A stretch of 64,000 nucleotides of DNA. Source: Xanthomonas theicola. GTDB taxonomy: Bacteria > Pseudomonadota > Gammaproteobacteria > Xanthomonadales > Xanthomonadaceae. The notes under the pieces are model-generated. The model was given only the letters and a program-made list of their open reading frames with translations, was not told the origin of the DNA and ran no database searches. The stretch lies in NCBI RefSeq assembly GCF_014236795.1, contig NZ_CP049017.1:4680642-4744641 (forward strand), written 5' to 3'. Every line of letters starts with the position of its first letter. Position 1 is the stretch's first letter. Shown here piece after piece: positions 16,595 to 27,848 of the stretch. Position numbers and translations under genes: made by a program.

Positions 16595-17769
16595 GCTGGC
16601 GCGGCCCGCTGGACGTGGTGGTGGCCGGCGCCGGCGTGGTCGGCGCCGCCTGCGCGTTGGCGCTGGCCGGCGAAGGCTTGGCGGTGGCGCTGGTCGAGCG
16701 CCGTGAGCCGCCGCGCTGGGCGCCGGCCGCGCCGGACCTGCGCGTCTACGCCTTCGCCCCGGACAATGCAGCGCTGCTGCAGACGCTCGGCGTGTGGCCG
16801 CAGGTGCTGGCGCGGCGTGCCTGTGCGTACCGGCGCATGCGCGTCTGGGATGCCGGCGGCGGCGGTGAGCTGGCCTTCGACGCCGATGCGCTGGGCCGCG
16901 ACCAGTTGGGCTGGATCGTCGAGCACGCGTTGCTGGTGGAACAACTGTGGGCGGCGTTGCCGGCGGCCGGGGTGCAACTGCACTGTCCGGCGCGGGTCGA
17001 GGCGGTGGAATCGGCGCAGGCGCGTGTGCGCCTGCGCCTGGACGACGGCAGCCGCCTCGATGCGCGCCTGGCCATCGCCGCCGATGGCGGCGATTCCACG
17101 CTGCGCGGCCTGGCCGGGCTGGACGCGCCGGCGCACGACTACGGCCAGCGCGGCGTGGTCGCCTTCGTGCATACCGAGCTGCCGCACCAGGACGCCGCCT
17201 GGCAGCGCTTCCTGCCGGGCGGGCCGCTGGCGTTCCTGCCGTTCGCCGACGGCCGCAGTTCGATCGTATGGACCTTACCGGAGGCCGAGGCGGCGCGGGT
17301 GCTGGCGCTGGACGATGCCGCGTTCGGCGCCGAGCTGACCCAGGCCTTCGGCGCGCGGCTGGGCGCGGTGCGCGCACTGTCGCCGCGGATCGGCTTCCCG
17401 CTGCGTCGGCAACTGGTCCAGGACTACCACCGCGGCCGCCTGTTGGTGCTGGGCGACGCCGCGCACGTGGTGCATCCGCTGGCCGGGCAGGGCGTCAACC
17501 TCGGCCTGCGCGACGTCGCCGCGCTGGCCGCGCAGGTGCGCCAGGCGCAGGCGCGGCGGGTCGACTGGTCGGCGCCGCACCGGCTGGCGCGCTGGGCGCG
17601 CGGCCGCCGCAGCGACAACACCGTGGCGGCCTACGGGTTCGATGCGATCAACCGGTTGTTCTCCAACGACGAGATGCACCTGACCCTGCTGCGCGGCCCG
17701 CTGCTGGGCCTGGCCGGTAGGCTGCCGATGCTCATGCACGGGTTCTGGAAGCGCGCGTCGGGCGCATAG
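16591..17769 (+). CDS. UbiH/UbiF/VisC-family ubiquinone hydroxylase
   Basis: This is a second FAD-dependent aromatic hydroxylase of 392 residues. It shows LDVVVAGAGVVGAACALALA (GxGxxG), LAIAADGGDSTLRGLAG near residue 158 (DG motif), and LLVLGDAAHVVHPLAGQGVN near residue 285 (GD motif). The ATG at 16591 overlaps the ubiH stop and follows GGAGGGGA, so the two hydroxylases are coupled. Tandem members of this family usually act on different ring positions of the ubiquinone precursor. Which position this one hydroxylates cannot be told from sequence reading. Confidence 0.9.
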   Translation: MSWRGPLDVVVAGAGVVGAACALALAGEGLAVALVERREPPRWAPAAPDLRVYAFAPDNAALLQTLGVWPQVLARRACAYRRMRVWDAGGGGELAFDADALGRDQLGWIVEHALLVEQLWAALPAAGVQLHCPARVEAVESAQARVRLRLDDGSRLDARLAIAADGGDSTLRGLAGLDAPAHDYGQRGVVAFVHTELPHQDAAWQRFLPGGPLAFLPFADGRSSIVWTLPEAEAARVLALDDAAFGAELTQAFGARLGAVRALSPRIGFPLRRQLVQDYHRGRLLVLGDAAHVVHPLAGQGVNLGLRDVAALAAQVRQAQARRVDWSAPHRLARWARGRRSDNTVAAYGFDAINRLFSNDEMHLTLLRGPLLGLAGRLPMLMHGFWKRASGA

Positions 17770-17844
17770 GGAACAGCAGCGCGTGAGGCTGGCTGGCCCG
17801 AGGCCCGGCATCGCGCCTGCGGGGGAACTGCAGTCAGCCGGCAG

Positions 17845-17943
17845 GATGCCTTGTAGGACGGGCTTCGGCCCCGACCGCTGTCCGATACCGGTGGGACCGC
17901 CGCTGCGTTCGTCGCGACTGAAGTCGCTTTCTACAAAGGCATC
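17845..17943. repeat. Degenerate palindromic repeat between convergent genes
   Basis: The outer arms GATGCCTTGTAG (17845-17856) and CTACAAAGGCATC (17931-17943) are complementary apart from one bulged base. Inside them, GGGCTTCGGCCCCGAC and GTCGCGACTGAAGTCGC are degenerate relatives of the 5677-5738 element. The element lies between the second hydroxylase gene and rlmM, which converge here, so it may also stop transcription from both sides. Confidence 0.65.
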
Positions 17944-17966
17944 AGGCGCAGAGATCTCTCGCCATC

Positions 17967-19016
17967 TCAGGCCGGCATCGCCAGCACGGTGATCTCCTCG
18001 CGATCGTGATACAGCTGCTTGGCGCGGATCTGCAGCGGGCGGTCGGCGCGTTCGGCGAACAGGTCCAGGCACAGTCGGGTCTCGTCCCAGCGCTTCTTCA
18101 TCGGCAGCTTGAGGTTGAAGATCGCATGCCGGCACCAGCCCTCGCGGAACCAGGTGCCCATGCGTTCGGCGACGCGGCGCGGCTGCTCGACCATGTCGCA
18201 GACCATCCAGTCCAGCGCCTGCGGCGGCCTCCAGTGGAAGCCGTCGGCGCGCAGGTGCTCGACCAGGCCGCTGTCGAGCACGCGCTGGTGCAACGGGCCG
18301 TTGTCGACGCTGGTCACGTGCAGGCGCTGGCGGGTCAGCACCCAGGTCCAGCCGCCGGGCGCGGCGCCCAGGTCGGCGGCGCGCATGCCGGGCACGAGCA
18401 GCGCCTCGCGCTCCTTTGCGGTCAGCAGCGCCAGCAGCGCCTCTTCCAGCTTCAGCGCCGAGCGCGAGGGCGCCTCCGACAGCAGCTTCAGGCGCGGGAT
18501 GCCCAGCGGCCACGGCGCGCTGTCGTCGCTGTCGGCGATGGCCAGCAAGGCGTGGGTGCCGGCGAGGAAGCACACGTGCAGGCGCGGCAGCTTCGGCTGC
18601 GGTTCGTCGCTGAGCAGGCCGGCCCTGCGCAGCGCCGGGCGCAGCGCGTTGCCGAAACTGCGCGCCAGGCCGGACAGCTGCTTGCCTTCGTCCGAGTCGG
18701 GGTGTTCGACCCACAGGTCGCCGAAGCGCGCCCGCCCGGCCAGCGCCTGCAGCATCGGACCGATCCGGTCGGCCGGATCCAGGTCGTGCAGTTCGCACAG
18801 CAGGCGCAGCTTCTGCCGCGCGAAGATCAACCCGCGCCAGGGCAGCGCGCGCGGTGGCAAGGCCGCGTCGCAGACCAGCAGCGCGTAGCCGCTGTTGCGC
18901 TCGGTGCGCGCGTAGGCGGCCAGGCCGGCACGCCCGGCGCGGTCGTTCAGTTCGGCCGCCAGTTCGGGCTCGAAGCCTTGCCGGCAATAGCACAGCAAGC
19001 CGTTCAGGGAGGACAT
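17967..19016 (-). CDS. rlmM: 23S rRNA (cytidine2498-2'-O)-methyltransferase RlmM
   Basis: RlmM 2'-O-methylates C2498 of 23S rRNA. The ATG at 19016 (preceded by a CCTCC-complement region on the opposite strand) gives 349 residues beginning MSSLNGLLCYCRQGFEPELA. An N-terminal THUMP-like region is followed by a Rossmann methyltransferase domain. That domain contains MRAADLGAAPGGWTWVLTR near residue 215 and LDWMVCDMVEQP near residue 265, and the catalytic Lys lies in FNLKLPMKKRW near residue 305. Length and motif order match the family. Confidence 0.93.
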   Translation of the reverse strand: MSSLNGLLCYCRQGFEPELAAELNDRAGRAGLAAYARTERNSGYALLVCDAALPPRALPWRGLIFARQKLRLLCELHDLDPADRIGPMLQALAGRARFGDLWVEHPDSDEGKQLSGLARSFGNALRPALRRAGLLSDEPQPKLPRLHVCFLAGTHALLAIADSDDSAPWPLGIPRLKLLSEAPSRSALKLEEALLALLTAKEREALLVPGMRAADLGAAPGGWTWVLTRQRLHVTSVDNGPLHQRVLDSGLVEHLRADGFHWRPPQALDWMVCDMVEQPRRVAERMGTWFREGWCRHAIFNLKLPMKKRWDETRLCLDLFAERADRPLQIRAKQLYHDREEITVLAMPA

Positions 19017-19041
19017 GCGGAAACGGCCTTCGCCAGCGGCG

Positions 19042-19602
19042 TCAGTAGCGGGGGCGGTCGAGTTCGCCGTAGCGGCGCAACACCGCGCAGGCGGCATCGC
19101 GATGCAGGCCGCGCACCACGGCGATGCCGCGGCGCTCGAGTTCGCCGATCCAGTCCACCGGCAGCGGGCCTTCGTCGAACGCGGTCAAGGCCATGACGTC
19201 TTCGGCGCTGGCGCCGATCAGCAGGCGATCGATGCCGGCCCAGATGGTGGCGCCGTAGCACTGGCAGCACGGTTGCGCCGATGTCGCCAGGGTCACCGGC
19301 GACAGCACCGCGTTCAGCCGCGGGGTCTGCAGGCGCTGCTGGGCGAGCATGTAGGCCATGTTCTCGGCATGCGCCAGCGAGGTGGTCTGCGGCACCACCC
19401 GGTTCACCCCGGCCGCGATGATCCGGTGGTCCGGCCCGAACACCGCCGCCCCGAACGGACCGCCGCTGCCGGCTTCCGCGTTCAGCCGCGACAGTTCCAC
19501 GGCCAGCGCCACTTTGTCGGCGTCGTCGGGATAGACGGCCTGCGGATCGACCGCGTCGTGGATCCAGGCGGGCAGGGCGATGTGGACTTGCGCGTAGAGC
19601 AT
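19042..19602 (-). CDS. Nucleoside/guanine deaminase-like cytidine-deaminase-fold protein
   Basis: This 186-residue zinc-dependent deaminase has the family signatures SLAHAENMAYML (HAE, zinc ligand and catalytic Glu, near residue 76) and SAQPCCQCYGATIWAG (PCxxC, near residue 108). GGPFGAAVFGPDHRIIAAG lies upstream, as in guanine deaminases and the broad nucleoside deaminase group. The substrate is undetermined. Its start lies immediately after the stop of the Cys-rich lipoprotein gene, suggesting cotranscription. Confidence 0.88.
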   Translation of the reverse strand: MLYAQVHIALPAWIHDAVDPQAVYPDDADKVALAVELSRLNAEAGSGGPFGAAVFGPDHRIIAAGVNRVVPQTTSLAHAENMAYMLAQQRLQTPRLNAVLSPVTLATSAQPCCQCYGATIWAGIDRLLIGASAEDVMALTAFDEGPLPVDWIGELERRGIAVVRGLHRDAACAVLRRYGELDRPRY

Positions 19603-19989
19603 TCAGTGGACGGGTTCGGCAGCTGCGGGGGCGCGCAGTGTATCGGCTGGCGCGCCTCGGGCGCTGCATTGCCCGGCCACGCACTGGCAGCCGGCGATCG
19701 CGCGCGCGCCGCACACACTCATGCGGCCGCTGGCCTGGCATTGCGCCAGCACGCCCTGCGGGTCGGTCGGGCTGTCGCGGTTGACGCAGGCCGGCATCGC
19801 GCCGCAGCAGTTGCCGACGTTCTTGACCGCGCAGTCGGCGTCGCTGCGGCAACTGCCGTCCACCTTCACCGGCAGGCCGCGGGCGGGGGGAGCGCCGGTG
19901 TCGGCGACCGGCGGGTTGGCGGTGGAACTCGGGATCGGGCCGGCACAGGCGGCCAGCAGCAACAGCAGGGGCAGGACCAAGCGTTTCAT
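19603..19989 (-). CDS. Small cysteine-rich lipoprotein
   Basis: This 128-residue protein begins with a lipoprotein signal peptide (MKRLVLPLLLLLAACAG, lipobox LAAC). The mature part has a Cys-rich block from about residue 45 to 110: GSCRSDADCAVKNVGNCCGA, then further Cys including AGCQCVAGQC. This suggests a disulphide-stabilised periplasmic or outer-membrane-anchored domain. The pattern loosely recalls small disulphide-knot domains, but I do not recognise a characterised family. It sits directly before the deaminase gene with no spacer. Confidence 0.78.
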   Translation of the reverse strand: MKRLVLPLLLLLAACAGPIPSSTANPPVADTGAPPARGLPVKVDGSCRSDADCAVKNVGNCCGAMPACVNRDSPTDPQGVLAQCQASGRMSVCGARAIAGCQCVAGQCSARGAPADTLRAPAAAEPVH

Positions 19990-20093
19990 CGCGGACTCCT
20001 ATGGAGGTGCTGGCCGATCCTAGGGCCTGTCGGCGCGATTTGGATAGCCCGTGCCGCCGTGCCCGGCGTTCGCGGCGGGCACGGCCACGGCGC

Positions 20094-21074
20094 TCACGGC
20101 CCGGGCAGCGCCGCGGCCGGGCGCCGCTGTACGTGCACCGAGGCGCACCACAGCACGCCGCCGAGCAGGCAGGCGATGGCCCCCGCCTCCAGCGCGGTCG
20201 GCCAGCGCGCGGCCCAGGCGAAGCCGTACAGCAGCGCGAACACGGTCTCGAGCACGATCATCTGCCCGACCAGGGTCAACGGCAGCAGCCGGCTGGCGCG
20301 GTTCCAGCAGGCGTTGCCGATCACTGAAGCGAACACCGCCAGCACCATCGCCATGCCCCAGAACCGCGTCCAGTCCGCGGCTGCGTGCACGTCGCGGTCG
20401 AACGCGAACGCCGGGACCGCCAGCCCCAGCGCCAGCGCGCCGGTGACCACGCCGGTGAGCAGCGACCAGTCGCGTCCGGAGATGTCGGGCCGGCGCGCGA
20501 GCCAGTGCGCGTTCTTGACCGAGTACGCCGCCCAGCACGCCAGCGCGCCGGCCGCGCAGGCCAGCCCGGCCGCGCGCCCGCCCAGGCTGGCGGCTGCATG
20601 GCGCTGTTCGTCCAGGCTCTGCGCCGCCGCCAGCGCCACCCCGAGCATGCACAGCGCGCAGGGGGCGGCCAGGCGCCGCAGCCGCACCGCTCCGGCCACG
20701 CGCGCGCCGAGCACGGTGACCACCGCCGGCAGCAGGCCGATGATCAGCGCCGTGGCCGGGCCGCCGGCCCATTGCACCGCGCTGCCCAGCAACACGTAGT
20801 AGACGATGTTGCCGAGCAGGCTCAGCCGCAGCAACGCCCACCATTCCGGCGCCCCGAGCGCGCCGGTGGCGGCGCGCCAGTGTGGTGCGAGCATCAGCGC
20901 GGCGACCGCGCCGTAGGCCAGGTAGCGCGACACCGACAATTGCAGCGGCGAGAACCCGGCGAGCAATTGCGGGGCCAGGAACACCAGTCCCCACAGGGCG
21001 CCTGCGGCCATGCCGCTGCCTATCCCCGCCCACACCGGTGCGCGCATGGCGTGCCCTGTTTCGATTGGTCCCAT
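20094..21074 (-). CDS. EamA/DMT-family membrane transporter
   Basis: This is a 326-residue drug/metabolite-transporter family protein with about ten hydrophobic helices arranged as two EamA halves. The first half starts AGIGSGMAAGALWGLVFLAP. The second includes WAAYSVKNAHWLARRP near residue 190 and LVGQMIVLETVFALLYGFAW near residue 272. The start at 21074 may alternatively be the ATG at 21047. The substrate cannot be predicted from sequence; family members export amino acids, nucleobases or other small metabolites. Confidence 0.87.
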   Translation of the reverse strand: MGPIETGHAMRAPVWAGIGSGMAAGALWGLVFLAPQLLAGFSPLQLSVSRYLAYGAVAALMLAPHWRAATGALGAPEWWALLRLSLLGNIVYYVLLGSAVQWAGGPATALIIGLLPAVVTVLGARVAGAVRLRRLAAPCALCMLGVALAAAQSLDEQRHAAASLGGRAAGLACAAGALACWAAYSVKNAHWLARRPDISGRDWSLLTGVVTGALALGLAVPAFAFDRDVHAAADWTRFWGMAMVLAVFASVIGNACWNRASRLLPLTLVGQMIVLETVFALLYGFAWAARWPTALEAGAIACLLGGVLWCASVHVQRRPAAALPGP

Positions 21075-21131
21075 GCAGTATCGCGCGTGGCCAGGTGCTG
21101 CCGCACTGCCGGCGCCCAGGCAGGCGCGATG

Positions 21132-21800
21132 TCAGTGCCGGCCCAGATACCGGGTGGCGACGCCCCAGCTGTCGATCAGCCCGTGCGCCAGCACCATCGC
21201 GCCGAGGTGCGGCCCGAGCGCAGGTAGGCGTCGCCGAACAGGCTGCCCACGATCCCGGTCGGCACGATGCCGGAGAGGCCCTGGCCGGCGTGCATCAGGC
21301 CGAATGCAACAGCGCCGAGCGGCGCGGCGACCGCGCTGGCGGCGCGGAAGCGGCGGATCAGCGTGCTCAGCTGGTGCGGCAGGAAGCCGCGGAACACCAG
21401 TTCCTCGCCGATCGCCGCGCTGAGCCAGGCGAGCGCGGCCAGGCGCGCCGCCGCCAGGTCGCCGCGCAGCGCGCCCTATCCGCTGTAGTCGGGGGCGGTG
21501 CCGGTGAGCCGGTCGACCACCGGTTCCAGCCAGGGGGCGACCACGCCGACCACCAGGACGCACAGCAGCAGCGCCCCGCCCCGCCATGCCAGCGGCGAGC
21601 GCCGGCGCAGCCCGCAGGCCTGCAGCGAGCGCGTCTCCAACCAGACCAGGCCCAGGCCGAGCAGGCCGACCAGCGGCATCCGCCACGGAACGGCAGCCAG
21701 CGGTCATGCGCCAGGGCCGGAACCGCGGCGAGCAACGCCAGCCGCGCGAGCGGGTGGCGCAGGACGCGGGACGCCGCCACCGCCGGCGATGACGCTGCGA

Positions 21801-21804
<4 letters not shown>
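21132..21804 (-). pseudogene. CPBP-family intramembrane protease, disrupted
   Basis: This is a CPBP (Abi) glutamic-type intramembrane protease gene with at least three lesions. It starts with a GTG at 21804 that overlaps the glnS stop (GTGA). The frame shifts near 21680 into GLLGLGLVWLETRSLQACGL. A TAG at 21476-21478 follows APDYSG. Beyond it the same frame carries the catalytic EE motif AIGEELVFRGFLPHQ and LGAVAFGLMHAG. A second shift near 21225 is needed to reach the last helix LGAMVLAHGLIDSWGVATRYL. Each piece is recognisable, so the gene was recently intact or the assembly has errors here. Confidence 0.75.
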
Positions 21805-23558
<1,754 letters not shown>

Positions 23559-23643
23559 GCCGGAGCTGAATGCAGGGAAGCGCCCAGTTTATCGTGCCGC
23601 GCTGCTGCCCGTATCCTGGCCGCAGACCCGCGCGCGCCCGACC

Positions 23644-23874
23644 ATGCAGATCGCCTACCGTGCCAACCACCTGATCGACGCCCACCTGGCCAAGCACGCG
23701 CTGGAGGACGCCGGCATCACCGCCTTCGTGTTCGGCGAGTCGCTGCTGGGCGGCATGGGCGAGCTGCCGCTGTTCGGCGTGGTGCAGGTCTGCGTGGCCG
23801 ATGCGGCCCTGCACCGGGCGCAGGAGGTGCTGCGCGCGCTGGGCCTGGGCGGCGAGGTCACGCGGGCGGTGTAG
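23644..23874 (+). CDS. DUF2007 domain protein
   Basis: This small 76-residue protein of the DUF2007 (putative signal-transducing) family starts at the ATG at 23644. The fold signature is visible as HLIDAHLAKHALEDAGITAF, then GESLLGGMGELPLFG and VQVCVADAALHRAQEVL, a ferredoxin-like alpha/beta module. The function is unknown. It is divergent from glnS with about 85 bases between them, which should hold both promoters. Confidence 0.85.
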   Translation: MQIAYRANHLIDAHLAKHALEDAGITAFVFGESLLGGMGELPLFGVVQVCVADAALHRAQEVLRALGLGGEVTRAV

Positions 23875-24016
23875 GCGGGCGTAGGTCTGTCCGCGGCGCC
23901 TGCGGGCCCCTGCCGATGGTCTGAACCCGATGCCGCGGCCGTGGCGGCGGCGCTTGAAAGCGCGGCGTGTCGGCGCCATCCAGCAACGCATCCGCCACAG
24001 ATTCGGGAGCTGGGCC

Positions 24017-24667
24017 ATGCTGGGAATCGGTGCCTTCAAACAGCGTCTGCCGCGCCAGGGCGAGAGCCTGCCGGGCCGTGCGCACGCCCTGCCGCTGCAC
24101 AACCGCCACTACGTCAACGGCCAGCCGCTGCGCGATGCCTTCGCCGGCATGCAACGGGCGCAGTTCGGCCTGGGCTGCTTCTGGGGCGCCGAGCGCACGT
24201 TCTGGACGCTGCCGGGCGTGTTCAGCACCGCGGTCGGGTACGCCGGCGGGCAGACGCCCAACGCCACCTACCGCGAAGTCTGCTCCGGCCAGACCGGCCA
24301 CACCGAGGCGGTGCTGGTGGTCTACGACCCGCACGCGATGAGGTTCGAGCAGTTATTGAGCACCTTCTGGGAGAGCCACGATCCGACCCAGGGCATGCGC
24401 CAGGGCAACGACACCGGCACCCAGTACCGCTCGGCGATCTACTGCAGCACGCAGGCCCAGTACGACGCGGCGGTCGCCAGCCGCGACGCCTACCAGCAGC
24501 GCCTGCGCGCGACCGGCTATGGCGAGATCACCACCGAGATCCGCTTCCCGGCGCCGCCGTTCTACTACGCCGAGGACGAACACCAGCAGTACCTGGCCAA
24601 GAACCCGGGCGGCTACTGCGGATTGGGGGGCACCGGGGTCAGCTGCCCGATCGGGCTGGAGACCTGA
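24017..24667 (+). CDS. msrA: Peptide-methionine (S)-S-oxide reductase
   Basis: MsrA repairs oxidised methionine in proteins. The 216-residue product starts at the ATG at 24017. The catalytic site is [20 protein letters not shown] near residue 50, with the nucleophilic Cys of [28 protein letters not shown] and the DHQQY-like [17 protein letters not shown] stretch follow. The second Cys near the C-terminus (GVSCPIG) can act in recycling. The N-terminal 45 residues before the domain are typical of the longer proteobacterial MsrA class. Confidence 0.96.
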   Translation: MLGIGAFKQRLPRQGESLPGRAHALPLHNRHYVNGQPLRDAFAGMQRAQFGLGCFWGAERTFWTLPGVFSTAVGYAGGQTPNATYREVCSGQTGHTEAVLVVYDPHAMRFEQLLSTFWESHDPTQGMRQGNDTGTQYRSAIYCSTQAQYDAAVASRDAYQQRLRATGYGEITTEIRFPAPPFYYAEDEHQQYLAKNPGGYCGLGGTGVSCPIGLET

Positions 24668-24737
24668 GGAACAGTCGCACTCCTTGAGACGTAACCAGTG
24701 AATGCTGGAAATATCTTGGATTTACGGAGTTGCGCCC

Positions 24738-25418
24738 ATGTACGTGAAAGCTTTGCTCGAGCATGCACCTTGGTTGCTCTGGGTGTTCTGTCCGATCGCA
24801 TTATTCTTCCTCTGGTATCGCTTCCGCGACGGCAGTCTCCGGCATTCCAGGCAGCGTTCACAGCGACTGTACGCGCTTACCCGCAATGGCAAGTGGACCA
24901 AGGCGGGTCCGACCGCGCTCCAGATCGCGGTGCGGGAAGCATGCGGCGCAACCTTGGACGATGCCTGGATTGCCGAGGCCCTGCGCCGCGGCAATCCCCT
25001 GCGGATGTTGGGCGACTGCAAGCTTGTGGGTGGGATGGTGCGGTTGCGTCCCGACGGCAGAGGCTTCGAAGGTGTGAAGAACCGCCTGGGCATCCGCGAC
25101 TTCCGCAAGGCGGCGATCGGCTTCTTTGCGCTCGCCTGCGCGCCATGGGTTGTCACCTGGGGAGTCCTGACCTTCGGGCAACCAGCACCGCAGACGGTGA
25201 TCGCGCTGGCGCTGGCGTCGTTCGTCCTGGCGCCATTTTGCATGCTCATGTGCGTGTGCCATGAGTCGGCGCACCGGCTGACTGTGCAGTTGGACGAGCT
25301 GTATCCCTTGCGTCCGATGGTGTCTGGGACGCGGAGCAGGCCTCGCGCGCCGGCGGCGGCCACGTCAGTGACCGGTCGCCGTCGTGCGAACCGTTCGGGG
25401 ACGACCGTCACCCATTGA
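24738..25418 (+). CDS. Uncharacterised membrane protein
   Basis: This is a 226-residue protein of no recognised family. The ATG at 24738 follows CGGAG at a good distance and gives an N-terminal helix LLWVFCPIALFFLWYRF. A polar region of about 100 residues follows. Two adjacent hydrophobic segments around residues 137-185 (AAIGFFALACAPWVVTWG and ALALASFVLAPFCMLMC) come next, and then a basic, Arg/Ala-rich tail. An earlier in-frame ATG at 24702 lacks a ribosome site. Base composition is somewhat lower in GC than its neighbours, and it converges on tal. Confidence 0.65.
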   Translation: MYVKALLEHAPWLLWVFCPIALFFLWYRFRDGSLRHSRQRSQRLYALTRNGKWTKAGPTALQIAVREACGATLDDAWIAEALRRGNPLRMLGDCKLVGGMVRLRPDGRGFEGVKNRLGIRDFRKAAIGFFALACAPWVVTWGVLTFGQPAPQTVIALALASFVLAPFCMLMCVCHESAHRLTVQLDELYPLRPMVSGTRSRPRAPAAATSVTGRRRANRSGTTVTH

Positions 25419-25485
25419 AAGTAACGCCGCGGTAACGCGGCACCCGCCTTCCGCAAGATCAGAAGGTTGGGCGTAGATGTCCTGC

Positions 25486-26454
25486 TTAGCTGGCGAGCTT
25501 GCCGCGGAGGGTCTGGCGCAGCGCGTCCAGGTCCTTGGCGAAGGTGTCGATGCCGCTGGCAAGCTTCTCGGTCGCCATCGGATCGGCGGCCAGGTCGGCG
25601 GCGAACCGTTGCGCGTCGATCGGCGCGATCGGCGCGCCGTCGACCTGGCCCGGCGACAGTTTGCGCGGCAGCGCGCCGTGGTCGGCGTCCAGTTTTTCCA
25701 GCAGCTCGGGCGAGATGGTCAGGCGGTCGCAGCCGGCCAGCGCCTCGATCTGCGCGGTGGAGCGGAACGAGGCGCCCATCACCACCGTCTGCGAACCGCG
25801 CTTCTTGAACTCGGCGTAGACCCCGCGCACGAACTGCACGCCCGGGTCCTCGTCGATGCTGGCCGGCTTCTGGCCGGCGGCGACGTACCAGTCGAGGATG
25901 CGGCCGACGAACGGCGAGATCAGGAACACCCCGGCCTCGGCGCAGGCCAGTGCCTGGGTGCGGTTGAAGATCAGCGTCAGGTTGCAGTCGATGGCGTCCT
26001 TCTGCAGCTGGCGCGCGGCCTCGATGCCTTCCCAGGTCGCGGCGACCTTGATCAGGATCTTGTCCTTGGATACGCCGCGTTCGGCGTACATGGCGATGAA
26101 CTTGTGCGCCTTGGCGATGGTGGCGGCGGTGTCGTGCGCCAGGTCGGCATCGACTTCGGTGGACACGCGCCCGGGCACCAGCGCGCTGAGCTTGCTGCCC
26201 ACGCCGATGGTCAGGCGGTCGGCGATCTCGTCGACCAGGGCGGTGCGGTCGCCATCCTGGCTGCGTGCCCAGGCCAGGGCCTCGTCGATCAGGTCGACGT
26301 AGACCGGCAGGTCCAGCGCCTTCTTCACCAGGGTCGGGTTGGTGGTGCAGTCCACCGGCTTGAGCCGCTTGATCGCGTCGTAGTCGCCGGTGTCGGCGAC
26401 CACCACGGACAGATCACGCAGCTGGGCGAGTTTGGAGGGATGCGATGCAGTCAT
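25486..26454 (-). CDS. tal: Transaldolase
   Basis: Transaldolase moves a dihydroxyacetone unit between sugar phosphates in the non-oxidative pentose phosphate pathway. The ATG at 26454 gives 322 residues. Family motifs include [16 protein letters not shown] near residue 35, the Schiff-base Lys region [18 protein letters not shown] near residue 128, [20 protein letters not shown] near residue 155, and [19 protein letters not shown] near residue 222. Its position next to oxyR and ahpFC fits a role in NADPH and redox balance, although that link is inferred. Confidence 0.96.
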   Translation of the reverse strand: MTASHPSKLAQLRDLSVVVADTGDYDAIKRLKPVDCTTNPTLVKKALDLPVYVDLIDEALAWARSQDGDRTALVDEIADRLTIGVGSKLSALVPGRVSTEVDADLAHDTAATIAKAHKFIAMYAERGVSKDKILIKVAATWEGIEAARQLQKDAIDCNLTLIFNRTQALACAEAGVFLISPFVGRILDWYVAAGQKPASIDEDPGVQFVRGVYAEFKKRGSQTVVMGASFRSTAQIEALAGCDRLTISPELLEKLDADHGALPRKLSPGQVDGAPIAPIDAQRFAADLAADPMATEKLASGIDTFAKDLDALRQTLRGKLAS

Positions 26455-26829
26455 CGTGATGTGCTCTCGGCGGGAAACAGGAACGGGAGATGCCGGCGCG
26501 CCGGCATGCGCCGCATGGTCGCGGACAAGGCGCGGGCAGGCGCCGCGCAGGGCCGGCGGGGCGGGGCCGGGCAGTGTATGCCGATCCGTGTGTAGACGAT
26601 GGGGCGGCGGGTCGGTGCGGCCGCGCATGGAACAGCAGCAAGGCGCAGGCCGGCGGCGCCACGCCGATGCCGATCGTCGGCAGAGAAGCAGGGCATTGTT
26701 GCGGTGGCGGCTGACGATGGTTCCGATGGCGGACATGGAGGGCTTTCCTTGCTGCACGAACGCGCAGGCGTGCCAGCGATTGCGCTAACGCGGCCTGGTG
26801 ATCCCTGCCGCGTCGCCCGCGTTCGCCGC
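26455..26829. other. Gap between oxyR and tal with no supported gene
   Basis: These 375 bases lie between the oxyR stop and the tal start on the same strand. An in-frame upstream extension of tal is open here but is Arg/Pro/Cys-rich and unlike any transaldolase, so I do not count it as coding. The tal promoter should be within it. No strong hairpin or -35/-10 pair was recognised. Confidence 0.55.
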
Positions 26830-27768
26830 TCAGGCCGCCACCGCCTTGGGCGCCGTCGCCGCGTCCGGCGTCAGCAGGCCGTCGGGCAGCGCCTTGAACA
26901 GCGCCGCCAGCTGTTCCAGGAACGCGGCCATCGCCGAACTGCGCCGCCACACCATGGCGATGCGGCGGCTGGGTTGCTTGTCGGCGCGGAAGCGGACCAG
27001 GGCGATGTTCTCCGAGCGCGCCACCGGCGGCTTGACCGCCAGCAGCGGCAGCAGCGTCACCCCGACGTTGGCGGCGACCATCTGCCGCAGCGTTTCCAGG
27101 CTGGTGGCCTGGAACTCGGCCTTTTCCATCGCCCCGGACAGGTGGCACACGTCCAGCGCCTGTTCGCGCAGGCAGTGGCCGTCCTGCAGCAGCAGCAAGC
27201 GCTGCTCGGAAAGGTCGTCCAGGCTCAGCGCGCCGCGTCGGGCCAGCGCATGGCCTTCCGGCACCGCCAGCAGGAACGGCTCCTCGAACAGGAATTCGGT
27301 ATGCAGTTGCTCGTCCTGCAGTGGCAACGCGAGCACCGCCGCGTCGAGCCGGCCCTCGCGCAGTTGGGTCAGCAACGGGTCGCTCTTTTCCTCGACCAGC
27401 AGCAGTTCCAACTGTGGGAAGCGCCTGCGGATGCGCGGCACCACGTGCGGCAGCAGGTAGGGGCCCAGAGTGGGGAAGATCCCCAGGCGCACGCTGCCGG
27501 CCTCCGGATCCTGGCTGCGGCGCGCCGCTTCCTTCATCTGCTCGATCTCGGCGACGATGCCGCGCGCGCGGCTGGCCGCCTCGCGCCCGGCCGGGGTCAG
27601 CATGACCTTGCGCGGCGCGCGCTCGACCAGCGGCACGCCCAGTTCGTCCTCCAGTTTCTTGATCTGCGTGGACAGCGTCGGCTGGCTGACGAAGCAGGCC
27701 GACGCGGCGCGCCCGAAGTGTCTGTGATCGGCCAGCGCCACCAGGTATTTCAGATCACGCAGGTTCAT
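26830..27768 (-). CDS. oxyR: Hydrogen-peroxide-sensing LysR-type regulator OxyR
   Basis: OxyR activates peroxide-defence genes when oxidised. The 312-residue protein has the N-terminal winged helix-turn-helix (RDLKYLVALADHRHFGRAA, FVSQPTLSTQIKKLEDELG). In the regulatory domain, DGHCLREQALDVCHLSGA near residue 197 holds the two redox cysteines at the spacing seen in E. coli OxyR (Cys199/Cys208). The start at 27768 has AAGGAAC upstream. It is co-directional with ahpF and ahpC. A matching OxyR site lies upstream of ahpC. Confidence 0.96.
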   Translation of the reverse strand: MNLRDLKYLVALADHRHFGRAASACFVSQPTLSTQIKKLEDELGVPLVERAPRKVMLTPAGREAASRARGIVAEIEQMKEAARRSQDPEAGSVRLGIFPTLGPYLLPHVVPRIRRRFPQLELLLVEEKSDPLLTQLREGRLDAAVLALPLQDEQLHTEFLFEEPFLLAVPEGHALARRGALSLDDLSEQRLLLLQDGHCLREQALDVCHLSGAMEKAEFQATSLETLRQMVAANVGVTLLPLLAVKPPVARSENIALVRFRADKQPSRRIAMVWRRSSAMAAFLEQLAALFKALPDGLLTPDAATAPKAVAA

Positions 27769-27848
27769 CGGCAGTTCCTTGGCGGTGCAGGCTGTGCTGG
27801 GAAACAGCATAGACCCCGCGCCGGGTCGCGGCGCGGGGGGCAGGCCGA

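Noticed and set aside
26455..26757. In-frame 101-codon N-terminal extension of transaldolase
   Set aside because: The composition (Arg, Pro, Cys clusters) is unlike any transaldolase. The family N-terminus begins at the ATG at 26454.
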